Below, in pieces: positions 1 through 5,972 of a stretch of 8,765 nucleotides of DNA. A model generated the notes under the pieces. That model saw only the letters and a program-made list of their open reading frames with translations, searched no databases and was not told where the DNA came from. Source of the DNA: an uncultured Prevotella sp. GTDB taxonomy: Bacteria > Bacteroidota > Bacteroidia > Bacteroidales > Bacteroidaceae. The stretch spans positions 1 to 8,765 of the forward strand of contig ONMG01000272.1 of NCBI GenBank assembly GCA_900318855.1, given 5' to 3'. The position numbers were made by a program, and so were the translations under genes. Every line of letters begins with the position of its first letter. Positions within the stretch are counted from its first letter, which is position 1.

Positions 1-339
1 CTGCTGCGCCGCATCATCCGCGACTACAAGTACCGCGGGGTCAATGCCCAGGAGACCATACACCGCTGGCCGAGCGTAAGAGCCGGTGAGACGAAGTGGA
101 TATTCCCCTATCAGGAGAACTGCGACGTGATGTTCAACACGGCCATGCTCTTCGAGTTGGCTGTCATCAAGCAGCAGGCAGAACCACTGCTCGAGCAAGT
201 GCCCGAGAACTGCGAAGAGTACAGCGAAGCCTACCGTCTGCTGAAGTTCCTGCGCTACATTGCGCCCATCCCCGACAAAGCCCTTCCGCCCACAAGCCTT
301 ATCAGGGAATTCCTCGGCGGCAGCTCCTTCCACTATTAA
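1..339 (+). CDS. Nucleoside (uridine) kinase, C-terminal part only
   Basis: The frame is open from the first base to the TAA at 337-339, giving 112 residues that lack the protein's start, so the gene begins before the window. The segment begins LLRRIIRDYKYRG and carries the stretches RWPSVRAGE, KWIFPYQE and DVMFNTAMLFELAV. From memory these match the C-terminal end of the roughly 550-residue Bacteroidetes nucleoside kinases, in which a threonyl-tRNA-synthetase-like/TGS region precedes a uridine-kinase P-loop domain. Such enzymes phosphorylate uridine or cytidine in pyrimidine salvage in the cytoplasm. The P-loop and the N-terminal domains are not visible, so the assignment rests on the tail alone. 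The ATG at 127 is an internal methionine, not the start. The gene converges on the DUF1893 gene. Confidence 0.8.
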   Translation: MLRRIIRDYKYRGVNAQETIHRWPSVRAGETKWIFPYQENCDVMFNTAMLFELAVIKQQAEPLLEQVPENCEEYSEAYRLLKFLRYIAPIPDKALPPTSLIREFLGGSSFHY

Positions 340-344
340 TAACG

Positions 345-401
345 ACGGAAGACAGGCTCATCCCCGCTCCGTTATCCACGAGCGATGAGTCTGCCTTCCG
401 T
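345..401. terminator. Long imperfect inverted repeat between convergent genes, possible bidirectional terminator
   Basis: Bases 345-362 (acggaagacaggctcatc) and 384-401 (gatgagtctgccttccgt) pair over 18 positions, with one A-C mismatch and one G-U wobble when read on the plus strand. The stem extends inward through gctc (366-369) and gagc (380-383). It sits 5 bp after the kinase stop and about 40 bp beyond the DUF1893 stop, the usual place for a terminator shared by convergent genes. Only a short T run (401-403) follows on the plus strand and none of note on the minus strand, so termination is inferred from position and stem strength. Confidence 0.55.
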
Positions 402-443
402 TTGTAGATGGGGTTTGTGCCCCGAACACATATAAGCCGTGTG

Positions 444-800
444 TTATTCGTTACTGAGCTCCCCCAGCCTTTCCCAGACATGCAGGAACTCACGGTGAGG
501 CACCTTACGGTCATAACTCAGCCGCACCCCCGCATCCTTGAGGATGTCGGCCGCTGTCTCACTGATGATATCGGCATACACCTCGGCCACCTTGCCCTCC
601 ACCATAGCCTTGGCAGCCGTGGAACCCACCGCCTTCACAGCGAGCTTCGAGTCAAGGAGTTTCTCCGGAGCGTCGTGGAGCAGATGATATAGCGAACGCA
701 CGCCCACCCCACTGTAAGCACTCACATTCCCCTCATGGAGCAGCACCAAAGCACTTGGCCCCGTGTGCAGCTTTTCAATTAGATGATCCATCATAGGCAT
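444..800 (-). CDS. DUF1893 (TM1506-like) family protein
   Basis: This is a 118-residue cytoplasmic protein with no signal peptide or membrane segment. Family-like stretches are LVLLHEGNVSAYSGVGVRSL (about residues 18-37), KAVGSTAAKAMVEGKVAEVYADIIS (about 56-80) and VRLSYDRKVPH (about 92-102). These match DUF1893/TM1506, a family with a cytidine-deaminase-like fold and no established reaction. There is no cysteine anywhere, so a deaminase-type zinc site is absent. As I recall it, most members end with a conserved Asn-Arg...Cys-Pro segment. Here the protein ends HREFLHVWERLGELSNE, and the other frames do not restore that motif. ATG at 800 is the chosen start; ATGs two and three codons in (794 and 791) are alternatives, and no Shine-Dalgarno decides between them. 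It lies 37 bp after the sirtuin stop, with no promoter or terminator visible between, so it is probably the second gene of that transcript. Confidence 0.7.
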   Translation of the reverse strand: MPMMDHLIEKLHTGPSALVLLHEGNVSAYSGVGVRSLYHLLHDAPEKLLDSKLAVKAVGSTAAKAMVEGKVAEVYADIISETAADILKDAGVRLSYDRKVPHREFLHVWERLGELSNE

Positions 801-837
801 TATCGTTTTTAGTTCTTGATTTCCATCAGCTTTCAGG

Positions 838-1554
838 TTAGCCCCGGCTCTCGGCTATTAGCTTGGCGGTCAGCTCCTTCATTCCCTCACTGGCCCCCTT
901 CTGAATGTGCACCACATGATGGTAGCCACCGGCCATCACAGGCTCCGGGTCGATGAGATAGACGGGCACCGATGGGCCGGCATATTGCACGAGACCTGCT
1001 GCAGGATACACATTGAGTGAGGTTCCGATGATGACAAAGATGTCGGCCTGCTGTGTGGCCACAGCCGCAGGCTCAATCATGGGTACGCTCTCACCGAAGA
1101 ACACGATGAAAGGTCTGAGCAGCGAACCATCGCCAGCCTTGGTGCCGGGAGTCACATCGCTGTCCTCGGGAGTGAGCTGGCGGATGTAGCGCTCATCATA
1201 AGGGTCACGGCTCGAGCACACCTTGGTGAGCTCTCCATGCAAGTGGATGACTTTCGAGGAACCTGCCTTCTCGTGCAGATTATCCACATTCTGCGTCACC
1301 ACCGTCACATCATAATATTTCTCAAGGTCGGCCACCAGCTTATGCCCCTCGTTGGGCTCCGCCGTCCATAATTTCCGCCTGAGCATATTATAGAAGTTGG
1401 TCACCAAGCCGGGATCAGCCTCCCATCCTTCGTGTGAAGCCACTTGCTGCACGGGGTAGTTCTCCCATAAACCATCTGAGCCACGGAAAGTCTTAAAACC
1501 GCTTTCCACCGACATTCCAGCCCCGGTGAGAAACACTATTTTCTTCATAGCCAT
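838..1554 (-). CDS. cobB: Sir2-family NAD+-dependent protein deacylase (sirtuin)
   Basis: The 238-residue protein has the full sirtuin NAD-binding set: GAGMSVESG (11-19), TFRGSDGLW (22-30), TQNVDNLHEKAG (87-98), the catalytic His106 in HLHGEL, RPFIVFFGE (147-155) and the late GTSLNVYPA motif. It is expected to remove acyl groups from lysines in the cytoplasm, using NAD+ and yielding nicotinamide and O-acyl-ADP-ribose. The layout is that of class III (SIRT5/CobB-like) enzymes. Two things differ from E. coli CobB. Only one cysteine (Cys113) lies in the usual zinc-module region, so the four-cysteine zinc site is missing. The acyl-pocket Tyr-x-x-Arg reads Tyr55-Asn-Met-Leu58, with Arg one residue later. 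ATG at 1554 is used; ATG at 1548 (MKK) is equally possible. It is followed by the DUF1893 gene and diverges from the FKBP operon. Confidence 0.92.
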   Translation of the reverse strand: MAMKKIVFLTGAGMSVESGFKTFRGSDGLWENYPVQQVASHEGWEADPGLVTNFYNMLRRKLWTAEPNEGHKLVADLEKYYDVTVVTQNVDNLHEKAGSSKVIHLHGELTKVCSSRDPYDERYIRQLTPEDSDVTPGTKAGDGSLLRPFIVFFGESVPMIEPAAVATQQADIFVIIGTSLNVYPAAGLVQYAGPSVPVYLIDPEPVMAGGYHHVVHIQKGASEGMKELTAKLIAESRG

Positions 1555-1620
1555 AAAGTCTTAACCTTAATAACTCCACACGCCAAAGCCACTATAGCAG
1601 CCCTGCGTGATTAATATGGG

Positions 1621-1628
1621 CAAATTTA
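1621..1628 (-). promoter_or_regulatory. Candidate -7 box for the sirtuin-DUF1893 unit
   Basis: Read on the minus strand the bases are TAAATTTG, an exact match to the Bacteroidetes sigma-ABfr -7 consensus TAnnTTTG. The box lies 66 bp upstream of the sirtuin ATG. I could not find a convincing TTTG -33 box at the usual 19-21 bp spacing. The surrounding AT-rich stretch could give chance matches, so this is tentative. Confidence 0.4.
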
Positions 1629-1649
1629 CTAATTTTATCTCAAATAAGT

Positions 1650-1679
1650 TCTTTTCCTCATGGAAAATTACTATCTTTG
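1650..1679 (+). promoter_or_regulatory. Candidate promoter for the FKBP operon
   Basis: TATCTTTG at 1672-1679 matches the Bacteroidetes -7 consensus TAnnTTTG exactly. A T-rich stretch at 1649-1656 (ttcttttc) sits where an imperfect -33 element would be. Transcription would start near 1686 and give a leader of about 44 nt rich in aacaac, with no Shine-Dalgarno, typical of Bacteroidetes 5' leaders. It is the only promoter-like site seen before the three FKBP genes. Confidence 0.6.
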
Positions 1680-1729
1680 CCACGTTTTCAAATTGAGAGC
1701 AACAACAAATAACAACGACACACTCTTTT

Positions 1730-2314
1730 ATGGATAAAGTAAGCTACGCCTTAGGTCTCGGCATTGCTCGTCAGCTTGCCGGCATGGGCGCCACCGACAT
1801 CAATGTGGATGACTTTGCATTGGCATTGACCGACATTCTCACAGGCAAAGATTCACGTATCGACGATCAGGATGCACAAGCACTCGTAAATGCATATCTG
1901 CAGGAAAAACAGGAGAAGATGGAAGCCTCGGCTAAGGAAGACGGCGAGAAATATCTTGCCGAGAACGGAAAGCGCCCCGAAGTGGTGACTCTGCCGTCGG
2001 GTCTTCAGTATGAGGTGCTCCGCAAGGGCAACGGCCGGAAACCGAAAGCCACCGACCAGGTGGAATGCCACTATAAGGGTACCCTTATCGACGGCACCCA
2101 GTTCGACTCCTCCTACGATCGCGGTCAGACAGCCACCTTCCCCCTGAACCAGGTCATCAAGGGCTGGACCGAAGGACTGCAACTCATGCAGGAAGGAGCC
2201 AAATACCGTTTCTTCATTCCCTACACGCTGGGCTATGGCAGTCGCGGTGCCGGTCAGAGCATTCCCCCTTACGCCACGCTCATCTTCGACGTGGAGCTCA
2301 TTGCCGTGAAGTAA
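1730..2314 (+). CDS. FKBP-type peptidyl-prolyl cis-trans isomerase, no export signal (tandem copy 1)
   Basis: The 194-residue protein resembles FkpA/Mip/FklB isomerases, which speed proline isomerisation during folding. Residues 1-75 are the helical N-terminal dimerisation region (DKVSYALGLGIARQL onward) and about 83-194 the FKBP catalytic domain. All the pocket residues I could align with human FKBP12 are present: Tyr115, Phe125-Asp126, Phe137, Val142-Ile143, Trp146, Tyr169, Ile178 (in SIPPYATL) and Phe186. The start is well fixed: the in-frame codons upstream contain no ATG, GTG or TTG back to the TGA at 1694-1696. The protein therefore begins directly with the dimerisation helix and has no signal peptide, so it is probably cytoplasmic. 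It is the first of three paralogous genes, 38 bp before the next, and probably the promoter-proximal gene of their operon. Confidence 0.93.
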   Translation: MDKVSYALGLGIARQLAGMGATDINVDDFALALTDILTGKDSRIDDQDAQALVNAYLQEKQEKMEASAKEDGEKYLAENGKRPEVVTLPSGLQYEVLRKGNGRKPKATDQVECHYKGTLIDGTQFDSSYDRGQTATFPLNQVIKGWTEGLQLMQEGAKYRFFIPYTLGYGSRGAGQSIPPYATLIFDVELIAVK

Positions 2315-2352
2315 GCAAACAACAACATCAATCATATTCCAAAAGTAAAGCA

Positions 2353-3225
2353 ATGAAAAAATTATGCTTTGGAGCTATTGTAGCTCTCTTTGCCGCCCTC
2401 TTCACTGGATGCGGCAACTCAACACCAAAGGCCAATCTGAAGACGGATGTCGATACGCTCAGCTATGCTGTCGGTATGGCTCAGACCCAGGGACTGAAGG
2501 AATACCTTACCAGTCAGGGCATCGACACCACCTATATGGATGAACTTATCAAGGGCCTCAACGACGGCGCCAATGCCGGTGATGACAAGAGCAAGGCTGC
2601 CTACTACGCAGGTATCCAACTCGGTCAGATGATTAGCAACCGCATGGTGAAGGGCATCAACCAAGAGGTCTTCGGCGACGATTCCACCAAGACCATCTCG
2701 CTGAAGAATCTGCTCGCAGGTTTCGTAGCCGGCACCACCGGCAACTTCAAGGTGATTCCTTCGGTGATGAAGGCCAACGAGATCGCACAGATGAAGATGG
2801 TGAACATCAAGGGCAAGTACATGGAGAAGCAGTACGGTCCCAACAAGGCTGCCGGCGAGAAGTTCCTTGCTGCCAACAAGAAAAAGCCCGGAGTGGTGAC
2901 ATTGCCCTCTGGTGTGCAGTATAAGGTCATCAAGGAAGGCAAAGGCGCCATCCCCAGCGACACCTCTATGGTCACGGTCAACTATGAAGGCCGCACCATT
3001 GACGGCAAGATATTCGACAGCTCCTACAAGCGCAAGGAGCCCGTCAATCTGCGCGCCAACCAGGTGATAAAGGGTTGGACCGAGGTGCTCACCCGCATGC
3101 CCGTGGGCTCGGCTTGGGAAGTTTACATTCCTCAGGAGTTAGCCTACGGTGAGCGCATGCAGGGCGAAATCAAGCCCTATTCCTGCCTCATCTTCAAGAT
3201 TGAGTTGGTAGGTATCAACAAATAA
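2353..3225 (+). CDS. FKBP-type peptidyl-prolyl isomerase, lipoprotein (tandem copy 2)
   Basis: The 290-residue protein starts with a lipoprotein signal peptide: MKK, a hydrophobic core and a lipobox ending LFTGC, with Cys20 as the lipidated residue. The residues after it (GNSTPK) lack the acidic run that favours surface export in Bacteroidetes, so a periplasm-facing anchor is likely. Residues about 35-131 hold two similar helical units (DTLSYAVGMAQTQG and AAYYAGIQLGQM), a doubled version of the short N-terminal domain in copy 1. The catalytic domain covers about 180-290 and keeps Tyr211, Phe221-Asp222, Val238-Ile239, Trp242, Tyr265, Ile273 and Phe281. The Phe46 position of FKBP12 is Leu233. 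The 80s loop is one residue shorter than in copy 1 and reads Ile-Lys-Pro (273-275) in place of Ile-Pro-Pro. It is translated 8 bp ahead of copy 3. Confidence 0.93.
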   Translation: MKKLCFGAIVALFAALFTGCGNSTPKANLKTDVDTLSYAVGMAQTQGLKEYLTSQGIDTTYMDELIKGLNDGANAGDDKSKAAYYAGIQLGQMISNRMVKGINQEVFGDDSTKTISLKNLLAGFVAGTTGNFKVIPSVMKANEIAQMKMVNIKGKYMEKQYGPNKAAGEKFLAANKKKPGVVTLPSGVQYKVIKEGKGAIPSDTSMVTVNYEGRTIDGKIFDSSYKRKEPVNLRANQVIKGWTEVLTRMPVGSAWEVYIPQELAYGERMQGEIKPYSCLIFKIELVGINK

Positions 3226-3233
3226 AAACTGAA

Positions 3234-4220
3234 ATGAAGAAATTATGCATGCTCGCACTCCTCATCATGGTGAGTGCATCTCTCTCAGTAAGCGCAAACA
3301 ACGCTAAGAAGACAACAACCAAGAAGAATCAGCCTGCACCCACGACACTCAGGTCGCACATCGACTCACTGAGCTACGCCGCCGGATATTCTGCCACGTC
3401 GGGTCTCACTGACTACATCAAGCAGGAATACGGAATCAAGAAAGAGCAGATGCCCGACTTCATCGAGGGTTTCAATGAGGCTATTGCCAACATCCATGAT
3501 CCAAAGATGGTGGCACGCTATGCGGGTGTAGCCATCGCCCAGATGGTCAACTCACGCTTCCTGCCCAGTATCCGTGGCACCTTCGCTGAGACCCCTGACT
3601 CCATCAACGAGAAGCTCTTCGCCGAAGGCTTTGTGGCTGCTGTCAAAGGCGACAGCACTGTCTACAACATGCCCAAGGCCACAGAATACTTCCGCAGTGA
3701 GGCTCAGGCAGTGACCGAGGCCAAGGAGAAAGCTTGGAAGGACAAGAACACACAGTGGCTGGCCGACAACGCCAAGCAGCCCGGAGTGAAGGCCCTGCCC
3801 AGTGGACTACAGTATAAAGTCATCACCGAGGGCCACGGTCTCATTCCGAGCAAGGAACAGCGTGTGACGGTGAAATACGAAGGCAAGACCATCGACGGCA
3901 AGGTGTTCGACAGCTCCTACAAGCGCAACCCGCAGACCTCGAACTTCCGTTGCGACGAGGTCATCAAGGGTTGGACCGAGGCGCTCACGATGATGCCTGT
4001 GGGCAGCAAGTGGGAGCTCTACATCCCGCAGGAACTGGCTTACGGCGCACGTCAGGCCGGCATGATAAAGCCTTACTCCACCCTCATCTTCACCGTTGAG
4101 CTGGAGGGCATCAAGGAAGATCCGAAACCGGCTGCTGCCAATGACAGCACCGTAAAGGCCGACAAGACAAAAAAGGGCACCACAGCCAATGCCAAGCCAG
4201 CCAAGCGTCGCAAGAAGTAA
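3234..4220 (+). CDS. FKBP-type peptidyl-prolyl isomerase, secreted, with basic C-terminal tail (tandem copy 3)
   Basis: The 328-residue protein has a cleavable-type signal peptide (MKKLC, hydrophobic core, likely cut near SVSA-NN at about residue 21). A Lys/Thr-rich linker follows. The N-terminal domain is doubled as in copy 2 (DSLSYAAGYSATSG from about 44, VARYAGVAIAQM from about 93). The FKBP domain spans about 183-294 with Tyr215, Phe225-Asp226, Phe238, Val243-Ile244, Trp247, Tyr270, Ile278 and Phe286. Like copy 2 it has the shortened loop with Ile-Lys-Pro (278-280). No lipobox is present, so it is expected soluble in the periplasm or exported. After the fold ends, about residues 295-328 form a low-complexity tail rich in Lys, Ala, Pro and Thr ending AKRRKK, which copies 1 and 2 lack. 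It is the last gene before the hairpin at 4267-4310. Confidence 0.92.
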   Translation: MKKLCMLALLIMVSASLSVSANNAKKTTTKKNQPAPTTLRSHIDSLSYAAGYSATSGLTDYIKQEYGIKKEQMPDFIEGFNEAIANIHDPKMVARYAGVAIAQMVNSRFLPSIRGTFAETPDSINEKLFAEGFVAAVKGDSTVYNMPKATEYFRSEAQAVTEAKEKAWKDKNTQWLADNAKQPGVKALPSGLQYKVITEGHGLIPSKEQRVTVKYEGKTIDGKVFDSSYKRNPQTSNFRCDEVIKGWTEALTMMPVGSKWELYIPQELAYGARQAGMIKPYSTLIFTVELEGIKEDPKPAAANDSTVKADKTKKGTTANAKPAKRRKK

Positions 4221-4266
4221 GCCTTTAGCGCAAGCGCCTTCTCCTGAGGGCATCTACTGATAATGT

Positions 4267-4318
4267 AAAGAGCGCGGCAAGTCACCATACTGGAACTTGC
4301 CACGCTCTTTTCTTTTCT
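4267..4318 (+). terminator. Rho-independent-type terminator after the FKBP operon
   Basis: The arms are 4267-4282 (aaagagcgcggcaagt) and 4295-4310 (acttgccacgctcttt), complementary at 15 of 16 positions with one C-A mismatch, around a 12-base loop. A T-rich run, ttttcttttct, covers 4308-4318. It lies 46 bp after the stop of the last FKBP gene. The A-rich left arm gives only a short T run on the minus strand, so it may also stop yifB transcripts, but more weakly. Confidence 0.85.
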
Positions 4319-4331
4319 ATCCAATTAGACC

Positions 4332-4368
4332 GCTTCGGCCAAGAACCTAAAGCCTTCAGGCCAGGAAC
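4332..4368 (+). repeat. Short imperfect tandem repeat downstream of yifB
   Basis: gcttcggccaagaac (4332-4346) and gccttcaggccaggaac (4352-4368) are similar adjacent copies in the gap between the FKBP terminator and the yifB stop. Each contains a small palindromic core (ttcggcc, cttcaggcc). No function is evident and this may be chance in a GC-rich gap. Confidence 0.25.
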
Positions 4369-4402
4369 AAATCCACGTTTAGCAGCAGATTACGGGCGTG
4401 CC

Positions 4403-5944
4403 TCATCGTTCAGCCCAGTCGGCCCTGTCAAGGTTCCGATAGCCTATGGCCTCAGCGATGTGGTTAACCTCCACCTTCGGCTGCCCGGCCAAGTCAGCAA
4501 TGGTGCGCGCCACCTTGAGTATTCTGGTGTAGGCTCGCGCCGATAGCGATAGTCGATCCATAGCCGTGCGCAGGCATTCCAACCCTGCGGCGTCGGGCTC
4601 ACAGAACTGGTGAATCATGCGCTCCGACATCTGCGCATTACAGTGCACTCCGGGAAAATCCTTAAAGCGTTCGGTCTGCAGAGTACGAGCCTTAATGACT
4701 CGCTCGCGGATAGCTGCCGACGGCTCACCGGGCTGGGCTCGGCTGATGTCTTTAAAGGGCAGTGCCGATATCTCCACCTGAATATCAATTCTATCCAGCA
4801 GCGGTCCACTGATTTTATTCATGTAGTGCTGTATTTGTCCGGGCGTACACACACAATGATGAGTGGGGTCACCATAGTAGCCACACGGACAAGGGTTCAT
4901 ACTGGCCACGAACATAAAGCTGCATGGGTATTCGATGGTGTATTTGGCCCGACTAATCGTTATCTTCCGGTCCTCAAGTGGCTGGCGCAGCACCTCGAGG
5001 GTGTGCTTGTCGAACTCCGGCAGCTCATCGCAAAAGAGCACCCCGTTGTGAGCCAGCGATATCTCTCCGGGCATCGGACTGGAACCGCCTCCCACCAAGG
5101 CCACTTCCGAGATGGTGTGATGCGGGGCCCGGAACGGACGTTGCGCAATGAGCGAATCGCCCTTACCCAACTTTCCCGCGACACTGTGTATCTGAGTGGT
5201 CTCGAGACTCTCGGCCAGCGACAATGGGGGCAGTATCGAGGGCAGGCGCTTAGCCATCATCGACTTGCCCGACCCCGGTGGGCCAATCATGATGATGTTG
5301 TGGCCTCCGGCTGCCGCCACTTCGAGCGCCCGCTTCACATTCTCCTGACCGCGGACGTCAGCATAGTCGAGGTCGAACTTGTATTGATGTTCATAGAATT
5401 CTTTGCGGGTGTCCACAAACACGGGTTCAAACTGTCTTGTGCCCGACAGCAGACTTATCACGTCAAGGATATTGTCCATGCCATAGACCTCAAGATTATT
5501 CACGACAGCGGCTTCGCGCGCATTCTGACTGGGTACGATGAGCCCTTTGAAATGCTCCTTTCGGGCTCTGATGGCAATGGGAAGCGCTCCCTTTACGGGT
5601 TGTAAGCTTCCGTCGAGACTTAGCTCACCCACCATCATAAACTGGTCGAGACAGTCGGACGTCACGTTGCCGTTGGCCGCCAATATGGCAATAGCCAGCG
5701 GCAAGTCGAAGCCACTACCCTCCTTTCTCAAGTCGGCGGGCGCCATGTTGACGGTGATATCGGCCTTCGGAAACCGGAAGCCGTTGTTCTGCAATGCAGC
5801 CGCGATGCGGTCACGTCCCTCGCGCACAGCCTCATCACCCAATCCGGTGAAATGATACATCACGCCGTTCGTGAGACTCACTTCAATGGTTACCGTAGTA
5901 ACCTCCAAGCCATTGACGGCAGCACTGAACGTTTTTACAAGCAT
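4403..5944 (-). CDS. yifB: YifB/ComM-family Mg-chelatase-like AAA+ ATPase
   Basis: The 513-residue protein matches the usual length of YifB/ComM. ComM in naturally transformable bacteria is a hexameric helicase that drives branch migration of incoming DNA; in other bacteria the role is less clear. Residues 1 to about 170 form the ribosomal-S5/ChlI-like N-terminal domain (YHFTGLGDEAVREGRDRI, VNMAPADLRKEG, GFDLPLAIA, VGELSLDG). The AAA+ core follows, with Walker A GPPGSGKS (221-228), Walker B VLFCDE (302-307), sensor Asn350 and GPLLDRIDI (380-388). A family-typical four-cysteine cluster lies at Cys352, Cys354, Cys364 and Cys366. The C-terminal Mg-chelatase domain contains LSARAYTRILKVARTIADL. 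It is intact, with no sign of frameshift. It starts 28 bp after the thioredoxin-like gene, so it is probably read from upstream; no separate promoter is seen. Confidence 0.95.
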   Translation of the reverse strand: MLVKTFSAAVNGLEVTTVTIEVSLTNGVMYHFTGLGDEAVREGRDRIAAALQNNGFRFPKADITVNMAPADLRKEGSGFDLPLAIAILAANGNVTSDCLDQFMMVGELSLDGSLQPVKGALPIAIRARKEHFKGLIVPSQNAREAAVVNNLEVYGMDNILDVISLLSGTRQFEPVFVDTRKEFYEHQYKFDLDYADVRGQENVKRALEVAAAGGHNIIMIGPPGSGKSMMAKRLPSILPPLSLAESLETTQIHSVAGKLGKGDSLIAQRPFRAPHHTISEVALVGGGSSPMPGEISLAHNGVLFCDELPEFDKHTLEVLRQPLEDRKITISRAKYTIEYPCSFMFVASMNPCPCGYYGDPTHHCVCTPGQIQHYMNKISGPLLDRIDIQVEISALPFKDISRAQPGEPSAAIRERVIKARTLQTERFKDFPGVHCNAQMSERMIHQFCEPDAAGLECLRTAMDRLSLSARAYTRILKVARTIADLAGQPKVEVNHIAEAIGYRNLDRADWAER

Positions 5945-5972
5945 AAGGATTAAGGTTTTAGTCGGCCCGGTG

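Noticed and set aside
96..407. A 103-codon open frame overlapping the kinase tail and the intergenic palindrome.
   Set aside because: The overlapping frame 1 gives a clear nucleoside kinase C-terminus. This frame has composition typical of an off-frame reading and runs through the inverted repeat.
425..445. Small inverted repeat aacaca...tgtgtt touching the DUF1893 stop codon.
   Set aside because: Only a 6 bp stem of AT/GT bases with no T run; easily chance beside the stronger palindrome at 345-401.
4221..4235. gcgc-aa-gcgc just after the third FKBP stop, considered as a hairpin.
   Set aside because: The 2-base loop is too tight, and the better terminator lies about 40 bp further on.
5261..5284. 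YifB considered as a magnesium or cobalt chelatase subunit of cofactor synthesis.
   Set aside because: The S5-like N-terminal domain, the four-cysteine cluster and the 513-residue length fit YifB/ComM, and no chelatase partner genes are nearby.
4610..5605. A 331-codon open frame on the plus strand inside the yifB gene.
   Set aside because: It lies wholly antisense to a complete, family-length YifB with intact Walker motifs. Its translation matches nothing I recognise and looks like a by-product of GC-rich codon use.
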